Positions 8,675-16,201 of a stretch of DNA of 64,000 bases are shown piece after piece. The DNA comes from Bacillota bacterium. Its GTDB lineage: Bacteria; Bacillota; Clostridia; Peptostreptococcales; Anaerovoracaceae. A program made the position numbers and the translations under genes. The notes below the pieces were generated by a model. The model ran no database searches and was not told the DNA's origin. It saw nothing but the letters and a program-made list of their open reading frames with translations. Position 1 is the first letter of the stretch, and each line of letters begins with the position of its first letter. Where the stretch lies: assembly GCA_028724585.1 (NCBI GenBank), contig JAQYCQ010000038.1, forward strand, positions 1-64,000. Direction: 5' to 3'.

Positions 8675-10296
8675 TATTTATCTGTTCCTTCCTTCATCAG
8701 CTTCGTGAGCTCCATTACCTGATCCCTCTTAACCTTGAGGCTTGCGCGATTGACTATGAACCTCGCCGAAATATCAGTGATAGGCTCTACGACCTCGAGT
8801 CCGTTCTCTCTGAGGGTATTTCCTGTTTCGACTATATCTACGATCACGTCCGAAAGCCCGACCAGAGGAGCCAGCTCGACCGAACCGTTTATCTTTATGA
8901 TCTCGATCGACCTTCCCGACTTTGCGAAGAATTCCTTGGCCACCCTCGGGTACTTGGACGCTACCCTGAGTTTCCTGCGGTTATTGTACTTGTATCCCTT
9001 AGGCGCTGCTACAGCGAAGATGCACTTGCCGTATCCAAGGTCCAGCATCTCGTAGACATCCGAATTGCTCTCGAGCAGGGTATCCTTTCCTATGATACCT
9101 ACATCGCACGCGCCTTTTTCTACATATATACCTACGTCCACAGCCTTTACGAAGATGATCCTGTACTTTCCTGTCGAATCCGTAAAGATGAGCTTGCGGC
9201 TCTCCTTTGTATAGTCCGGGAATACTATGCCCGCTTCCTTAAGCTTCTCAACCGTTATATCAGCCAGGCGGCCCTTGCCTAAAGCGATATTGACAACGCC
9301 CTCATCAGCAGGCTCATTCTGGGATACTTCGTAAAGAAGGTCTATGTTAAGCCCGAATCCGGCAGCCGGAAGAGTCTTTCCGAACTTCTTCATAAGGCCG
9401 TCGTATCTTCCGCCGCTGCCGATGATAGCGCCGGAGTCCTTAAGGTAAAGCCTGAAGATCATTCCTGAATAATAATCGAGACTGCTGATAAGCCCCATAT
9501 CTACTGTCATAGAGACCGACTTGCCGACATTTTCGGAAATGCTGCGGATGTTGTCGACAGCAGCTCTCATCTTGTCGTTTACGGCGATTTCGTAAGCCCT
9601 CTCTGTGATCTCCGAGATTTCTCCGTAAAGCAGAGGCATCTCGAGGATGACGTTCGTGAACTTCTCAGGCAGTCCTTTTTCTTCGCAAAAGGCCCTGAGC
9701 CCCGGAATATTCTTGGCTTCAGTGAGCGATCTCAGCTTTGCTTCTGTCTCAGGATCGTCTATGCCGCATTCAGAAGCCAGCGCTTCCAGGAAACCGTTGA
9801 AATAGTCAGCGTTTCCGATCTCAGTAGTAAGGTCATGGAAGCCCGATTTCTGAAGGGCGTCTATAGCTGTCAGGATTATGCCCGCGTCTACCTCTGAAGA
9901 ATTCGTTCCGAAATACTCGATGCCGGCCTGCCTGAACTCTCTCTTTCCGCCTGCCCTGTAGTCAGCGCTTCTGAATACATTTGTCAGATACATGAGCTTC
10001 ATATCGCCGCTGCCTTCTTTGTAATGAGTAGCCGCCATACGCGCGATAGGCACTGTGGCATCAGGCCTCAGGACCATGATCTTGCCGTTGGTATCCACGA
10101 TCTTGTACATATCCTCGGTATCGACTGAAATATCATCGTCCGAGAACAGGTCGTAATACTCGAAGGTCGGCGTCATGATCTGCCTGTAGCCGGCTCTTCT
10201 GAACACATCGAGAACGGAAGTCTCGATGGCGCTCATTTTTTCATATTCTTCGTAGTTGATATCAGCTACGCCTTCAGGAATGAAATTCTTCTTCAT
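8674..10296 (-). CDS. hisZG: Fused HisZ-HisG: ATP phosphoribosyltransferase regulatory and catalytic subunits
   Basis: 540 residues. Residues 1 to about 325 are HisZ, a histidyl-tRNA synthetase paralogue (class II core, LRPDATVPIAR, GGRYDGL). Residues about 335-540 are a short-form HisG (ALGKGRL, CDVGIIGKD, DIVETGNTLREN), the enzyme of the first committed step. The two are normally separate genes that assemble into a hetero-octamer; here one frame covers both with no stop, so the subunits are fixed 1:1. It is the first gene after the strong promoter at 10385-10413 with a leader of about 80 nt, which is too short for a T-box. Confidence 0.93.
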   Translation of the reverse strand: MKKNFIPEGVADINYEEYEKMSAIETSVLDVFRRAGYRQIMTPTFEYYDLFSDDDISVDTEDMYKIVDTNGKIMVLRPDATVPIARMAATHYKEGSGDMKLMYLTNVFRSADYRAGGKREFRQAGIEYFGTNSSEVDAGIILTAIDALQKSGFHDLTTEIGNADYFNGFLEALASECGIDDPETEAKLRSLTEAKNIPGLRAFCEEKGLPEKFTNVILEMPLLYGEISEITERAYEIAVNDKMRAAVDNIRSISENVGKSVSMTVDMGLISSLDYYSGMIFRLYLKDSGAIIGSGGRYDGLMKKFGKTLPAAGFGLNIDLLYEVSQNEPADEGVVNIALGKGRLADITVEKLKEAGIVFPDYTKESRKLIFTDSTGKYRIIFVKAVDVGIYVEKGACDVGIIGKDTLLESNSDVYEMLDLGYGKCIFAVAAPKGYKYNNRRKLRVASKYPRVAKEFFAKSGRSIEIIKINGSVELAPLVGLSDVIVDIVETGNTLRENGLEVVEPITDISARFIVNRASLKVKRDQVMELTKLMKEGTDK

Positions 10297-10384
10297 AAAT
10301 CTGCTCCGATCCTTTACATATATTTTTTCTATATTCGAAATTCGCTTTACCGCTGTATCACTTTATTACTTTATCATAGTAAAC

Positions 10385-10413
10385 ATTATATGATACGCTC
10401 TTTTAACTGTCAA
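10385..10413 (-). promoter_or_regulatory. Histidine operon promoter
   Basis: On the minus strand TTGACA (10408-10413) and TATAAT (10385-10390) are perfect sigma-A hexamers with a 17-bp spacer. Transcription should start near 10378 and run through hisZG-D-B-H-F-I and probably polA-coaE. Confidence 0.9.
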
Positions 10414-10433
10414 TCCGTTTTCTTCTATGCTAT

Positions 10434-10439
10434 TATAGT
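10434..10439 (+). promoter_or_regulatory. Possible -10 element for the histidinol phosphatase gene
   Basis: TATAGT lies about 50 bp upstream of the gene at 10492. No good -35 is seen. Confidence 0.35.
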
Positions 10440-10491
10440 TTAGTAATGCCGCGTCCGGCATAATTTTCACGCAGGGAGGCGTAAATATTTC

Positions 10492-11289
10492 ATGTTTTTT
10501 GATTTTCATACACATTCATCATTTTCAGACGATTCACCTACTCCGTTAAAGGAAATGCTCGATCAGGCCGTAAATCTCCATCTCGGTGAGATCGCGGTCA
10601 CAGACCACTATGATCCGGGCTATCCGGATCCCGAATTTCCTTTCGAGCTGGAATTCGACAAATACCACGAAACACTCGAAAAATACTGTGCCGAATACGA
10701 AGGCCGCCTGAAGATCGCCAAGGGCATAGAGATCGGTATCCAGTCCGACCAGCTCGATGCCGCGCGCAAAGCCGCGGAAGCGTATGACTATGATTATATC
10801 ATAGGCTCCTTCCACTGTGCGCTCGGAGAGCCTCTTTATGAAGGACATTTTTACGATAACAAAACACCTGTCAAAGCCTTCAGGGATTATTTCGAATATA
10901 TGTATGATAACTTCAAGGTATATAAGGACTATTGCTGCGCGGGTCACCTCAACATCGTGGCACGCTACTGCGAACAGGAAAGCCCTGCCTTTAAGGAATA
11001 CGCAGACATAGTCGAAGCTGTCCTCAAGATGATCATCGAAGACGGCAAAGGCATCGAGCTCAACACTTCCTCATGGCGCTATGAGATGGCAGAGACATGT
11101 CCGTCGAAGGAGATCCTCACCATGTACCGCGAGCTCGGCGGCGAGATCATCACTACAGGTTCCGACGCCCACACACCGGACAAGATCGCGGACCACTTCG
11201 AGACAGCCTACGAATACCTCAAGTCCCTGGGCTTTAAGTACATCTGCACATTCAGCCACAGAAAGCCGGAGTTCCACAAGCTGGGCTAA
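10492..11289 (+). CDS. hisJ: Histidinol-phosphatase, PHP family
   Basis: Removes phosphate from histidinol phosphate. 265 residues of the PHP fold, with metal-binding motifs DFHTHSSFSDD near the N-terminus, TDHYD, GSFHC and the late GSDAH. It is divergent from the his operon, supporting a role in the same pathway, since HisB here lacks a phosphatase domain. The ribosome site is GGGAGG before an ATG. Another PHP phosphoesterase activity is possible, but context favours histidinol phosphate. Confidence 0.9.
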   Translation: MFFDFHTHSSFSDDSPTPLKEMLDQAVNLHLGEIAVTDHYDPGYPDPEFPFELEFDKYHETLEKYCAEYEGRLKIAKGIEIGIQSDQLDAARKAAEAYDYDYIIGSFHCALGEPLYEGHFYDNKTPVKAFRDYFEYMYDNFKVYKDYCCAGHLNIVARYCEQESPAFKEYADIVEAVLKMIIEDGKGIELNTSSWRYEMAETCPSKEILTMYRELGGEIITTGSDAHTPDKIADHFETAYEYLKSLGFKYICTFSHRKPEFHKLG

Positions 11290-11334
11290 GTCAGATCATA
11301 TAAAATCTGCTATATATAATAGGAAGAAAAACGC

Positions 11335-11369
11335 AGGCGGACCGTCAATAGAAGAGCGATCCGCCTTTT
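11335..11369 (+). terminator. Terminator of hisJ
   Basis: AGGCGGA (11335-11341) pairs with TCCGCCT (11360-11366), followed by TTTT. The mini-hairpin repeat begins one base later. Confidence 0.75.
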
Positions 11370-11370
11370 C

Positions 11371-11404
11371 GCGCGCTCCGCGCGCGGACGTCAGCGGAGC
11401 TGAC
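11371..11404. repeat. Paired mini-hairpin repeat, canonical copy
   Basis: GCGCGC-TCC-GCGCGC (11371-11385) and GTCAGC-GGA-GCTGAC (11390-11404), both perfect, immediately after the hisJ terminator. Confidence 0.85.
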
Positions 11405-11450
11405 TAAAGCGGGCGGAAGATAAGCTGTACCTGCCCGACGGCATATTTAC

Positions 11451-12491
11451 TTATATAAATGACAGCTGTTCCTGAACCTGATCTGCCTTCTCGAAATTCC
11501 TCTGCCCGCTGTCGATCAGATCCAGGTAATCTCTAAGAGTCCTTTCATCACATACCGGTATCGCATCCATCTTAGATACCATCTGATAATTTCCCAGGAA
11601 ATCTCCTTCCATGTCCTCTGCCATGTCTTCCTTCCACCAGCAGGCCAGCGGCCTCCCCATGTTCTCCGCGGCTTTTACCGCGTGCATGGTGCCGCTCTTC
11701 TGCCCGCACTGGACAGCGAAGACACCGTCAGAAAGAGCAGCGATGAGTGAATCTCTCTCCACAAACCTGTATCTGTAAGCAGACTCATCAGGCCGGTAAG
11801 CGGATAGCAGAAGCCCCCTGCCGGAGCTGACTATCTCCTCTGCCATACCCGCGTTGCCCTTAGGGTAAATGTTGTTTAATCCGCCTGGCAGCACAGCTAT
11901 AGTTTTTCCACTTTCACAGAGGCTTTTAATACGGCCCGCAGTTTCCAGAGCGGTACGGTGCGCCACAGTATCACAGCCTGAAGCCATTCCGCTGACTATG
12001 ACCCTGGCATCCGCGATCAAGCTTCGGACCAACCATTTCTCAGCGCTGATACTATCCGCGGACGGATTCCTTGTCCCGACCACCGCTATAGACGGAAGAT
12101 CTAATAAAGATATATCTCCTCTGCAGTACAGTATAGCCGGAGGATGATAAGGCGGTCTCTTTCCCGCCCTTTCCATATCTATAAACCGCATGAGCCTTTT
12201 CGGATAGATACCATCGAAGCATGTTACTACAGCTATATCGCTTTTAGATCCACCAGATCCGCCGATCACTTCTCCATACCTGTATTCAGCCTCTTCCCAC
12301 GCGTTTTTGTCATTTTCGAAACCCAGTCTGCTGACGAGAGAGAATATATCGTCCCTGCCGATATCATCAATGCCCATTCTCCTCATGAGCGGCACAAAGT
12401 CCCTTACTACAGAAGCATTGCCCATCCCTGCGACCAGATCGAGATAGAGAAGCGCCTTAAGATTCCTCCCTGTTTCCATATTATCTGACAT
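11451..12491 (-). CDS. dprA: DprA/Smf-like DNA-processing protein
   Basis: DprA loads RecA on incoming single-stranded DNA during transformation. 346 residues; the Rossmann-like core shows VVGTRNPS, VSGMASGCDTVAH, IAVLPGG with YPKGN, and GQKSGTMHAV, in the usual order (about residues 130-290). The typical FPxRNRIIAGLS segment reads VERDSLIAALS, so it is a divergent member and may be a DprA-like sensor rather than a competence factor. No competence genes adjoin it. Confidence 0.8.
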   Translation of the reverse strand: MSDNMETGRNLKALLYLDLVAGMGNASVVRDFVPLMRRMGIDDIGRDDIFSLVSRLGFENDKNAWEEAEYRYGEVIGGSGGSKSDIAVVTCFDGIYPKRLMRFIDMERAGKRPPYHPPAILYCRGDISLLDLPSIAVVGTRNPSADSISAEKWLVRSLIADARVIVSGMASGCDTVAHRTALETAGRIKSLCESGKTIAVLPGGLNNIYPKGNAGMAEEIVSSGRGLLLSAYRPDESAYRYRFVERDSLIAALSDGVFAVQCGQKSGTMHAVKAAENMGRPLACWWKEDMAEDMEGDFLGNYQMVSKMDAIPVCDERTLRDYLDLIDSGQRNFEKADQVQEQLSFI

Positions 12492-12785
12492 ATCAACCTC
12501 TATATCATTAAACTCCGATCCTCATACCTGAAAGATGATTATACCCTAACTCGCGAGCGGCTGCAGTAGGATTTCTTATCCCCCTGCTTTCAGAAAAACA
12601 TGATGTCCATTTCACTACCTGAAGATTGATATCTGTTACCGCTATGAGTTTTTCTGGAATTCAGGCCTGCTCTATGGTATTATCTATCAGTTGCACAAAG
12701 CAGGACTCGTGCGCGACAGACAGAATATATAGGAAAACAATAAAGAGACTTTACTTTTTCATAATGATCTTGAGAGGAGAAAAAA

Positions 12786-13085
12786 ATGATCACAGGAAAA
12801 CAGCGCAGTTACCTCAAATCGCTGGCCCAGAAAATATCGCCGGCTGTATATATAGGCAAAGCCGACCTCACTGACGGAATTATCAACCTGATCGACGATC
12901 ATCTTAACGCCAACGAGCTGATAAAGTGCCAGATTCAGGAGGGCTCAGATCTTGACCCTAAGGAGACCTGCAACCGTATTGCTGACGAGCTGGGCGCGGA
13001 ATTCGTTCAGGCCATAGGCCACCGCTTCGTTCTCTACAGGGCAGCCAGAGATCCACAGAAGCGCAGCATACAGCTGCCCCGCTAA
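12786..13085 (+). CDS. yhbY: YhbY-type RNA-binding protein (CRM domain)
   Basis: 99 residues, one CRM/YhbY domain covering nearly the whole chain: N-terminal LTGKQR-like start (ITGKQRSYLKSLA), VYIGKADLTDG and a C-terminal IGHRFVLYR strand. Members bind pre-50S ribosomal particles and assist assembly. GAGAGG lies 6 nt before the ATG. It is a single-gene unit with its own terminator. Confidence 0.92.
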   Translation: MITGKQRSYLKSLAQKISPAVYIGKADLTDGIINLIDDHLNANELIKCQIQEGSDLDPKETCNRIADELGAEFVQAIGHRFVLYRAARDPQKRSIQLPR

Positions 13086-13095
13086 AGAAATAAAG

Positions 13096-13132
13096 GGGCG
13101 TACCGATCCAGCGCAGGAACTGTACGCCCTTT
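13096..13132 (+). terminator. Terminator of yhbY
   Basis: GGGCGTAC (13096-13103) pairs with GTACGCCC (13122-13129), then TTT. The hairpin and the following repeat are nearly identical to the pair after the next gene (14955-15026). Confidence 0.7.
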
Positions 13133-13133
13133 C

Positions 13134-13167
13134 GCGCGCTCCGCGCGCGGATGTCAGCAGAGCTGAC
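13134..13167. repeat. Paired mini-hairpin repeat
   Basis: GCGCGC-TCC-GCGCGC (13134-13148) and GTCAGC-AGA-GCTGAC (13153-13167). The second loop is AGA instead of GGA. The unit abuts the yhbY terminator. Confidence 0.8.
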
Positions 13168-13421
13168 GGAAGCAGTAATAATCTTCTATCGATCTTCCAT
13201 CTGAGCTGGCAGCTCATTCGACTCTAATAATTTTGATATTTTCGTCATTTGATATAATATATTTTGCGATTGTTCGTTTTTCTGTTGATATTTATCGAAT
13301 TTTCGCAGGCAGTTCCTTTGCTAAACTCTCTGTCAATCCCGGTCAGCATTTTTACATGGTTTTACCGTCCGATTCGGATAGAATAATAACAGCTCGAAAA
13401 ACCGTAAAAAGGAGAGACCTT

Positions 13422-14948
13422 ATGGACTTAGAAGAAAGATACAACACGATCGTCGATATAGTTGAAAGCAGCATTGGCGTCCCTGCCGACGATGTCGAGA
13501 ACCAGATCACAGATACATTCGGGGTCAACAGAAGATTCCTGGAAGACTCCTTCGGTTTCATCACAGGCATGAGCCTTAAGCGCTACATGCGCAGGAGAAA
13601 GCTGGCCGCGGCTGGTATGAAATATAAGGAAAATAAAAACCTGTCACTGGAGGATATCGCGGAAGAATTCGGCTACGGAGATTCCTCCGCCTTCAGCAAA
13701 TCTTTCTCAAACGAATACAAGATGAACCCCTCAGAGCTGCGTACTAACGACTGGACAGACGAGGGTCCGCTCTACTTCAGCGATCTTATAGGAAGCGATG
13801 AACGCGGTATTATAGGAAGATATATTGAAAAAGCACCTGATAACGAGAAAAGGAAGACCGGTGCCCCTTATCCTAAGCTTTATGGGAATAAGCGGGATAT
13901 CATGAAACAGAATATACGCCTGATGTATGATCTGAATGATTTTGAATTAGAATTCTTCATCAATCTCCTTGAGGATTCCGCTAATCTGACTTTTAATGAT
14001 TGCTACGAACTTATGAGAGAGCTGAATGAGTTCCCATGGAAATATATTCATGGAAATACCATCTACAGCGATGATCCTTACCTGAAAGAGCAGTTCGCTG
14101 ACAAAGAGGCCGATCGTAACAATTTTGAAGTCAATATAGACTTTTTCGGAAAGGAGCTCACCGATAAAATATGCGCTGCTATTAAATATCACAAAGACTT
14201 CCCTGATATAGGTCTGGAAGAAACTCTTGATATGATAGTAAAACATCCTGAGATGACAGCCAGTGAAATTGCATCGCTTAGTGAAACCGCATATCTGATA
14301 ATCTACTACAGTCTGTTTGATATAAACAAACCAAAGCTATCCTATGAAGAAATAGTAAATTTTGCAGAGATAATGGATAAAAAATGTGCAGCTCCGGAAT
14401 TTTTTTCATTTGTTTATCAAGATTATAAAAACGGTATCACTTTTGAAGATGCGGCTGAAGACTGGGGTCGTAGAACAGGCGGTGAAATATATTCTGAAAT
14501 GCAGGCAGAGGAGAATTTCAAGCGTATGGAACAGGAAGAAATAGATAGATTAAATGCCGGATTATATGAATACTATCCAGATCCATTCGAAGACGAAGAC
14601 GCCCGTGCCAGCCTGGAGGAATACGAAGCATTCGTCGATGGAGACAGGTATTTTGACGGCTCAGATTACTACTACGAACCTGATTTCGATGCCCAGGAAA
14701 GCGAATTTTACGATCTGATCGACGGAGAGCAGTTGTATGAAGAATCTTTGAGACAGAACTTCGAGTTCATCATGGGTGATCAGGAAGACGAAGAAATCAC
14801 ATACAGCCCTGCTCCGATCGCCACTGACTTCTCCAACGATCCCGAGCTTTATGTTATCTCGCGGAACGACAATCCACTGCCTTCAGACAGTAAATCGGAA
14901 AAACCTTCACTTTTCGTTACCATAGATGAAGACGACATTCCATTCTAA
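13422..14948 (+). CDS. AraC-type helix-turn-helix protein with large acidic C-terminal region
   Basis: 508 residues from the ATG at 13422, chosen for its AAGGAGAG ribosome site; an in-frame start at 13233 lacks one. Residues about 45-105 form an AraC-type double HTH (SLEDIAEEFGYGDSSAFSKSF). The rest has no recognisable domain: residues about 150-400 are helical and mixed, the end is rich in Asp, Glu, Tyr and Phe. AraC regulators usually carry the HTH at the C-terminus, so the order is reversed. The second half is AT-richer than its neighbours, hinting at transfer. DNA-binding regulator is inferred; ligand and targets are unknown. Confidence 0.75.
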   Translation: MDLEERYNTIVDIVESSIGVPADDVENQITDTFGVNRRFLEDSFGFITGMSLKRYMRRRKLAAAGMKYKENKNLSLEDIAEEFGYGDSSAFSKSFSNEYKMNPSELRTNDWTDEGPLYFSDLIGSDERGIIGRYIEKAPDNEKRKTGAPYPKLYGNKRDIMKQNIRLMYDLNDFELEFFINLLEDSANLTFNDCYELMRELNEFPWKYIHGNTIYSDDPYLKEQFADKEADRNNFEVNIDFFGKELTDKICAAIKYHKDFPDIGLEETLDMIVKHPEMTASEIASLSETAYLIIYYSLFDINKPKLSYEEIVNFAEIMDKKCAAPEFFSFVYQDYKNGITFEDAAEDWGRRTGGEIYSEMQAEENFKRMEQEEIDRLNAGLYEYYPDPFEDEDARASLEEYEAFVDGDRYFDGSDYYYEPDFDAQESEFYDLIDGEQLYEESLRQNFEFIMGDQEDEEITYSPAPIATDFSNDPELYVISRNDNPLPSDSKSEKPSLFVTIDEDDIPF

Positions 14949-14954
14949 AGAAGA

Positions 14955-14991
14955 GGGCGTACCGCTCCAGCCCAGGAACGGTACGCCCTTT
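14955..14991 (+). terminator. Terminator of the AraC-type gene
   Basis: GGGCGTACC (14955-14963) pairs with GGTACGCCC (14980-14988), then TTT. It is a near copy of the yhbY terminator, and the one arm difference (C/G versus A/T next to the stem) keeps pairing. Confidence 0.75.
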
Positions 14992-14992
14992 C

Positions 14993-15026
14993 GCGCGCTC
15001 CGCGCGCGGATGTCAGCGGAGCTGAC
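14993..15026. repeat. Paired mini-hairpin repeat
   Basis: GCGCGC-TCC-GCGCGC (14993-15007) and GTCAGC-GGA-GCTGAC (15012-15026), directly after the terminator hairpin. Confidence 0.85.
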
Positions 15027-15038
15027 GAACAAATATTC

Positions 15039-16085
15039 TCATTCATTTCGGTGATAACGCGTAGCTCTGCCCTTTCCCTCACGTATGATAAATCCTTCAC
15101 TTACCAGTTTCCGCAGCGCGGATTCCACAGAACTTACGCTCAGGCTTGGACAGAGTTCCCGGATATCCTGTTTAGTAAATCTGCCGATCTTCTCCTGAAC
15201 AGCCCTTTTCACACTGTCATAAGCTGACATATTTGGCGAGACGATCTCCATCCTCTCTTCAAAATCCTTATAGGCTGACAGGATCGTTCCCAAAAGGTGC
15301 TTCATGAAAGGCAGCACATCTTCATTTCCTTCATGCCAGCCGATCTGCGATCTATTAAGAGATTCATAGTAAAGGTCTTTATTTCCCGCTATTTTCGCTT
15401 CAATAGAGATATACTTTCCCACGTAAAATCCACTCCTATATAACAGAAGAGTTGTCAGGAGTCTCGATAACCTGCCGTTTCCGTCATTAAAAGGATGGAT
15501 ACATAAAAAATCGTGAATAAATACAGGTATGACGATCAGTGGTTCGACTTCCATATTTCCAGTAACACGATTGTATTCGCTGCAGATCTTTGAGAGAGCT
15601 TCCGGGGTCTCAAAAGGAGCGAGCGGCGTAAATACCGTTTCCGTATGACCGTCCGGATACGAGGCGCTTATATAGTTCTGCACATCTTTTAATCTGCCGC
15701 CCATGGGATTGTTCATATGGCCATATAATATTTTATGGAGCTGCAGGATATAATTTACTGACAGCGGAATAACGTCAAAACTTTCATGGATTATGTTCAG
15801 TACATCGCGATAACCGGCGATCTCCTGCTCGTTTCGGTTCCTAGGCGTCGTCTTCTCCTCCACAAGCTGGCGGATCCTCGTGTTCGTAGTTACGATACCC
15901 TCAATTGCGTTTGAACTTTCTGTACTCTGTATTTTTGCGACCTCTACAAGTCTTTCCAGCTCCTGAGGCCGCTGCTTCAGGTACATTTCCTGTTTACCAG
16001 CCTCTTTATATATAGCAGCTATAAGTCCCAGTATTTCAGAGTCCCATAGCATATCTCTCAATTTTGAATAATTAAAATCCCTCAT
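15039..16085 (-). CDS. Fic-domain protein with C-terminal winged helix
   Basis: 348 residues. Fic proteins transfer AMP or other nucleotide moieties to target proteins. The active-site motif HPFNDGNGR lies at about residues 190-200, with an N-terminal Fic_N helix region. The segment SNAIEG (about residue 57) fits the class II inhibitory motif [S/T]xxxE[G/N], so the enzyme is probably self-inhibited. The last 70 residues resemble a winged-helix DNA-binding domain (TKQDIRELCPSLSVSSVESALRKL). Five TAAGGGA/TCCCTTA sites upstream suggest autoregulation. Targets are unknown; no antitoxin gene adjoins it. Confidence 0.9.
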   Translation of the reverse strand: MRDFNYSKLRDMLWDSEILGLIAAIYKEAGKQEMYLKQRPQELERLVEVAKIQSTESSNAIEGIVTTNTRIRQLVEEKTTPRNRNEQEIAGYRDVLNIIHESFDVIPLSVNYILQLHKILYGHMNNPMGGRLKDVQNYISASYPDGHTETVFTPLAPFETPEALSKICSEYNRVTGNMEVEPLIVIPVFIHDFLCIHPFNDGNGRLSRLLTTLLLYRSGFYVGKYISIEAKIAGNKDLYYESLNRSQIGWHEGNEDVLPFMKHLLGTILSAYKDFEERMEIVSPNMSAYDSVKRAVQEKIGRFTKQDIRELCPSLSVSSVESALRKLVSEGFIIREGKGRATRYHRNE

Positions 16086-16097
16086 TTTTATTTCCTT

Positions 16098-16179
16098 TCC
16101 CTTAAATTCTGCATGAATCTAAGGGATTAGTCAAGTGAATAAGGGATTTTTCCCTTAATTTTGATGTAATTCTAAGGGA
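16098..16179. promoter_or_regulatory. Five-site TAAGGGA operator-like array upstream of the Fic gene
   Basis: TCCCTTA at 16098 and 16151 and TAAGGGA at 16120, 16140 and 16173 occur within 82 bp, in both orientations, in the short gap upstream of the Fic start codon. The density is far above chance, and the site pair at 16140-16157 forms a palindrome. Confidence 0.65.
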
Positions 16180-16201
16180 AAATATCGTTTGCCTTATATA
16201 T

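Noticed and set aside
10297..10491. T-box leader for the histidine operon
   Set aside because: The leader is only about 80 nt and shows no T-box core, specifier loop or terminator hairpin.
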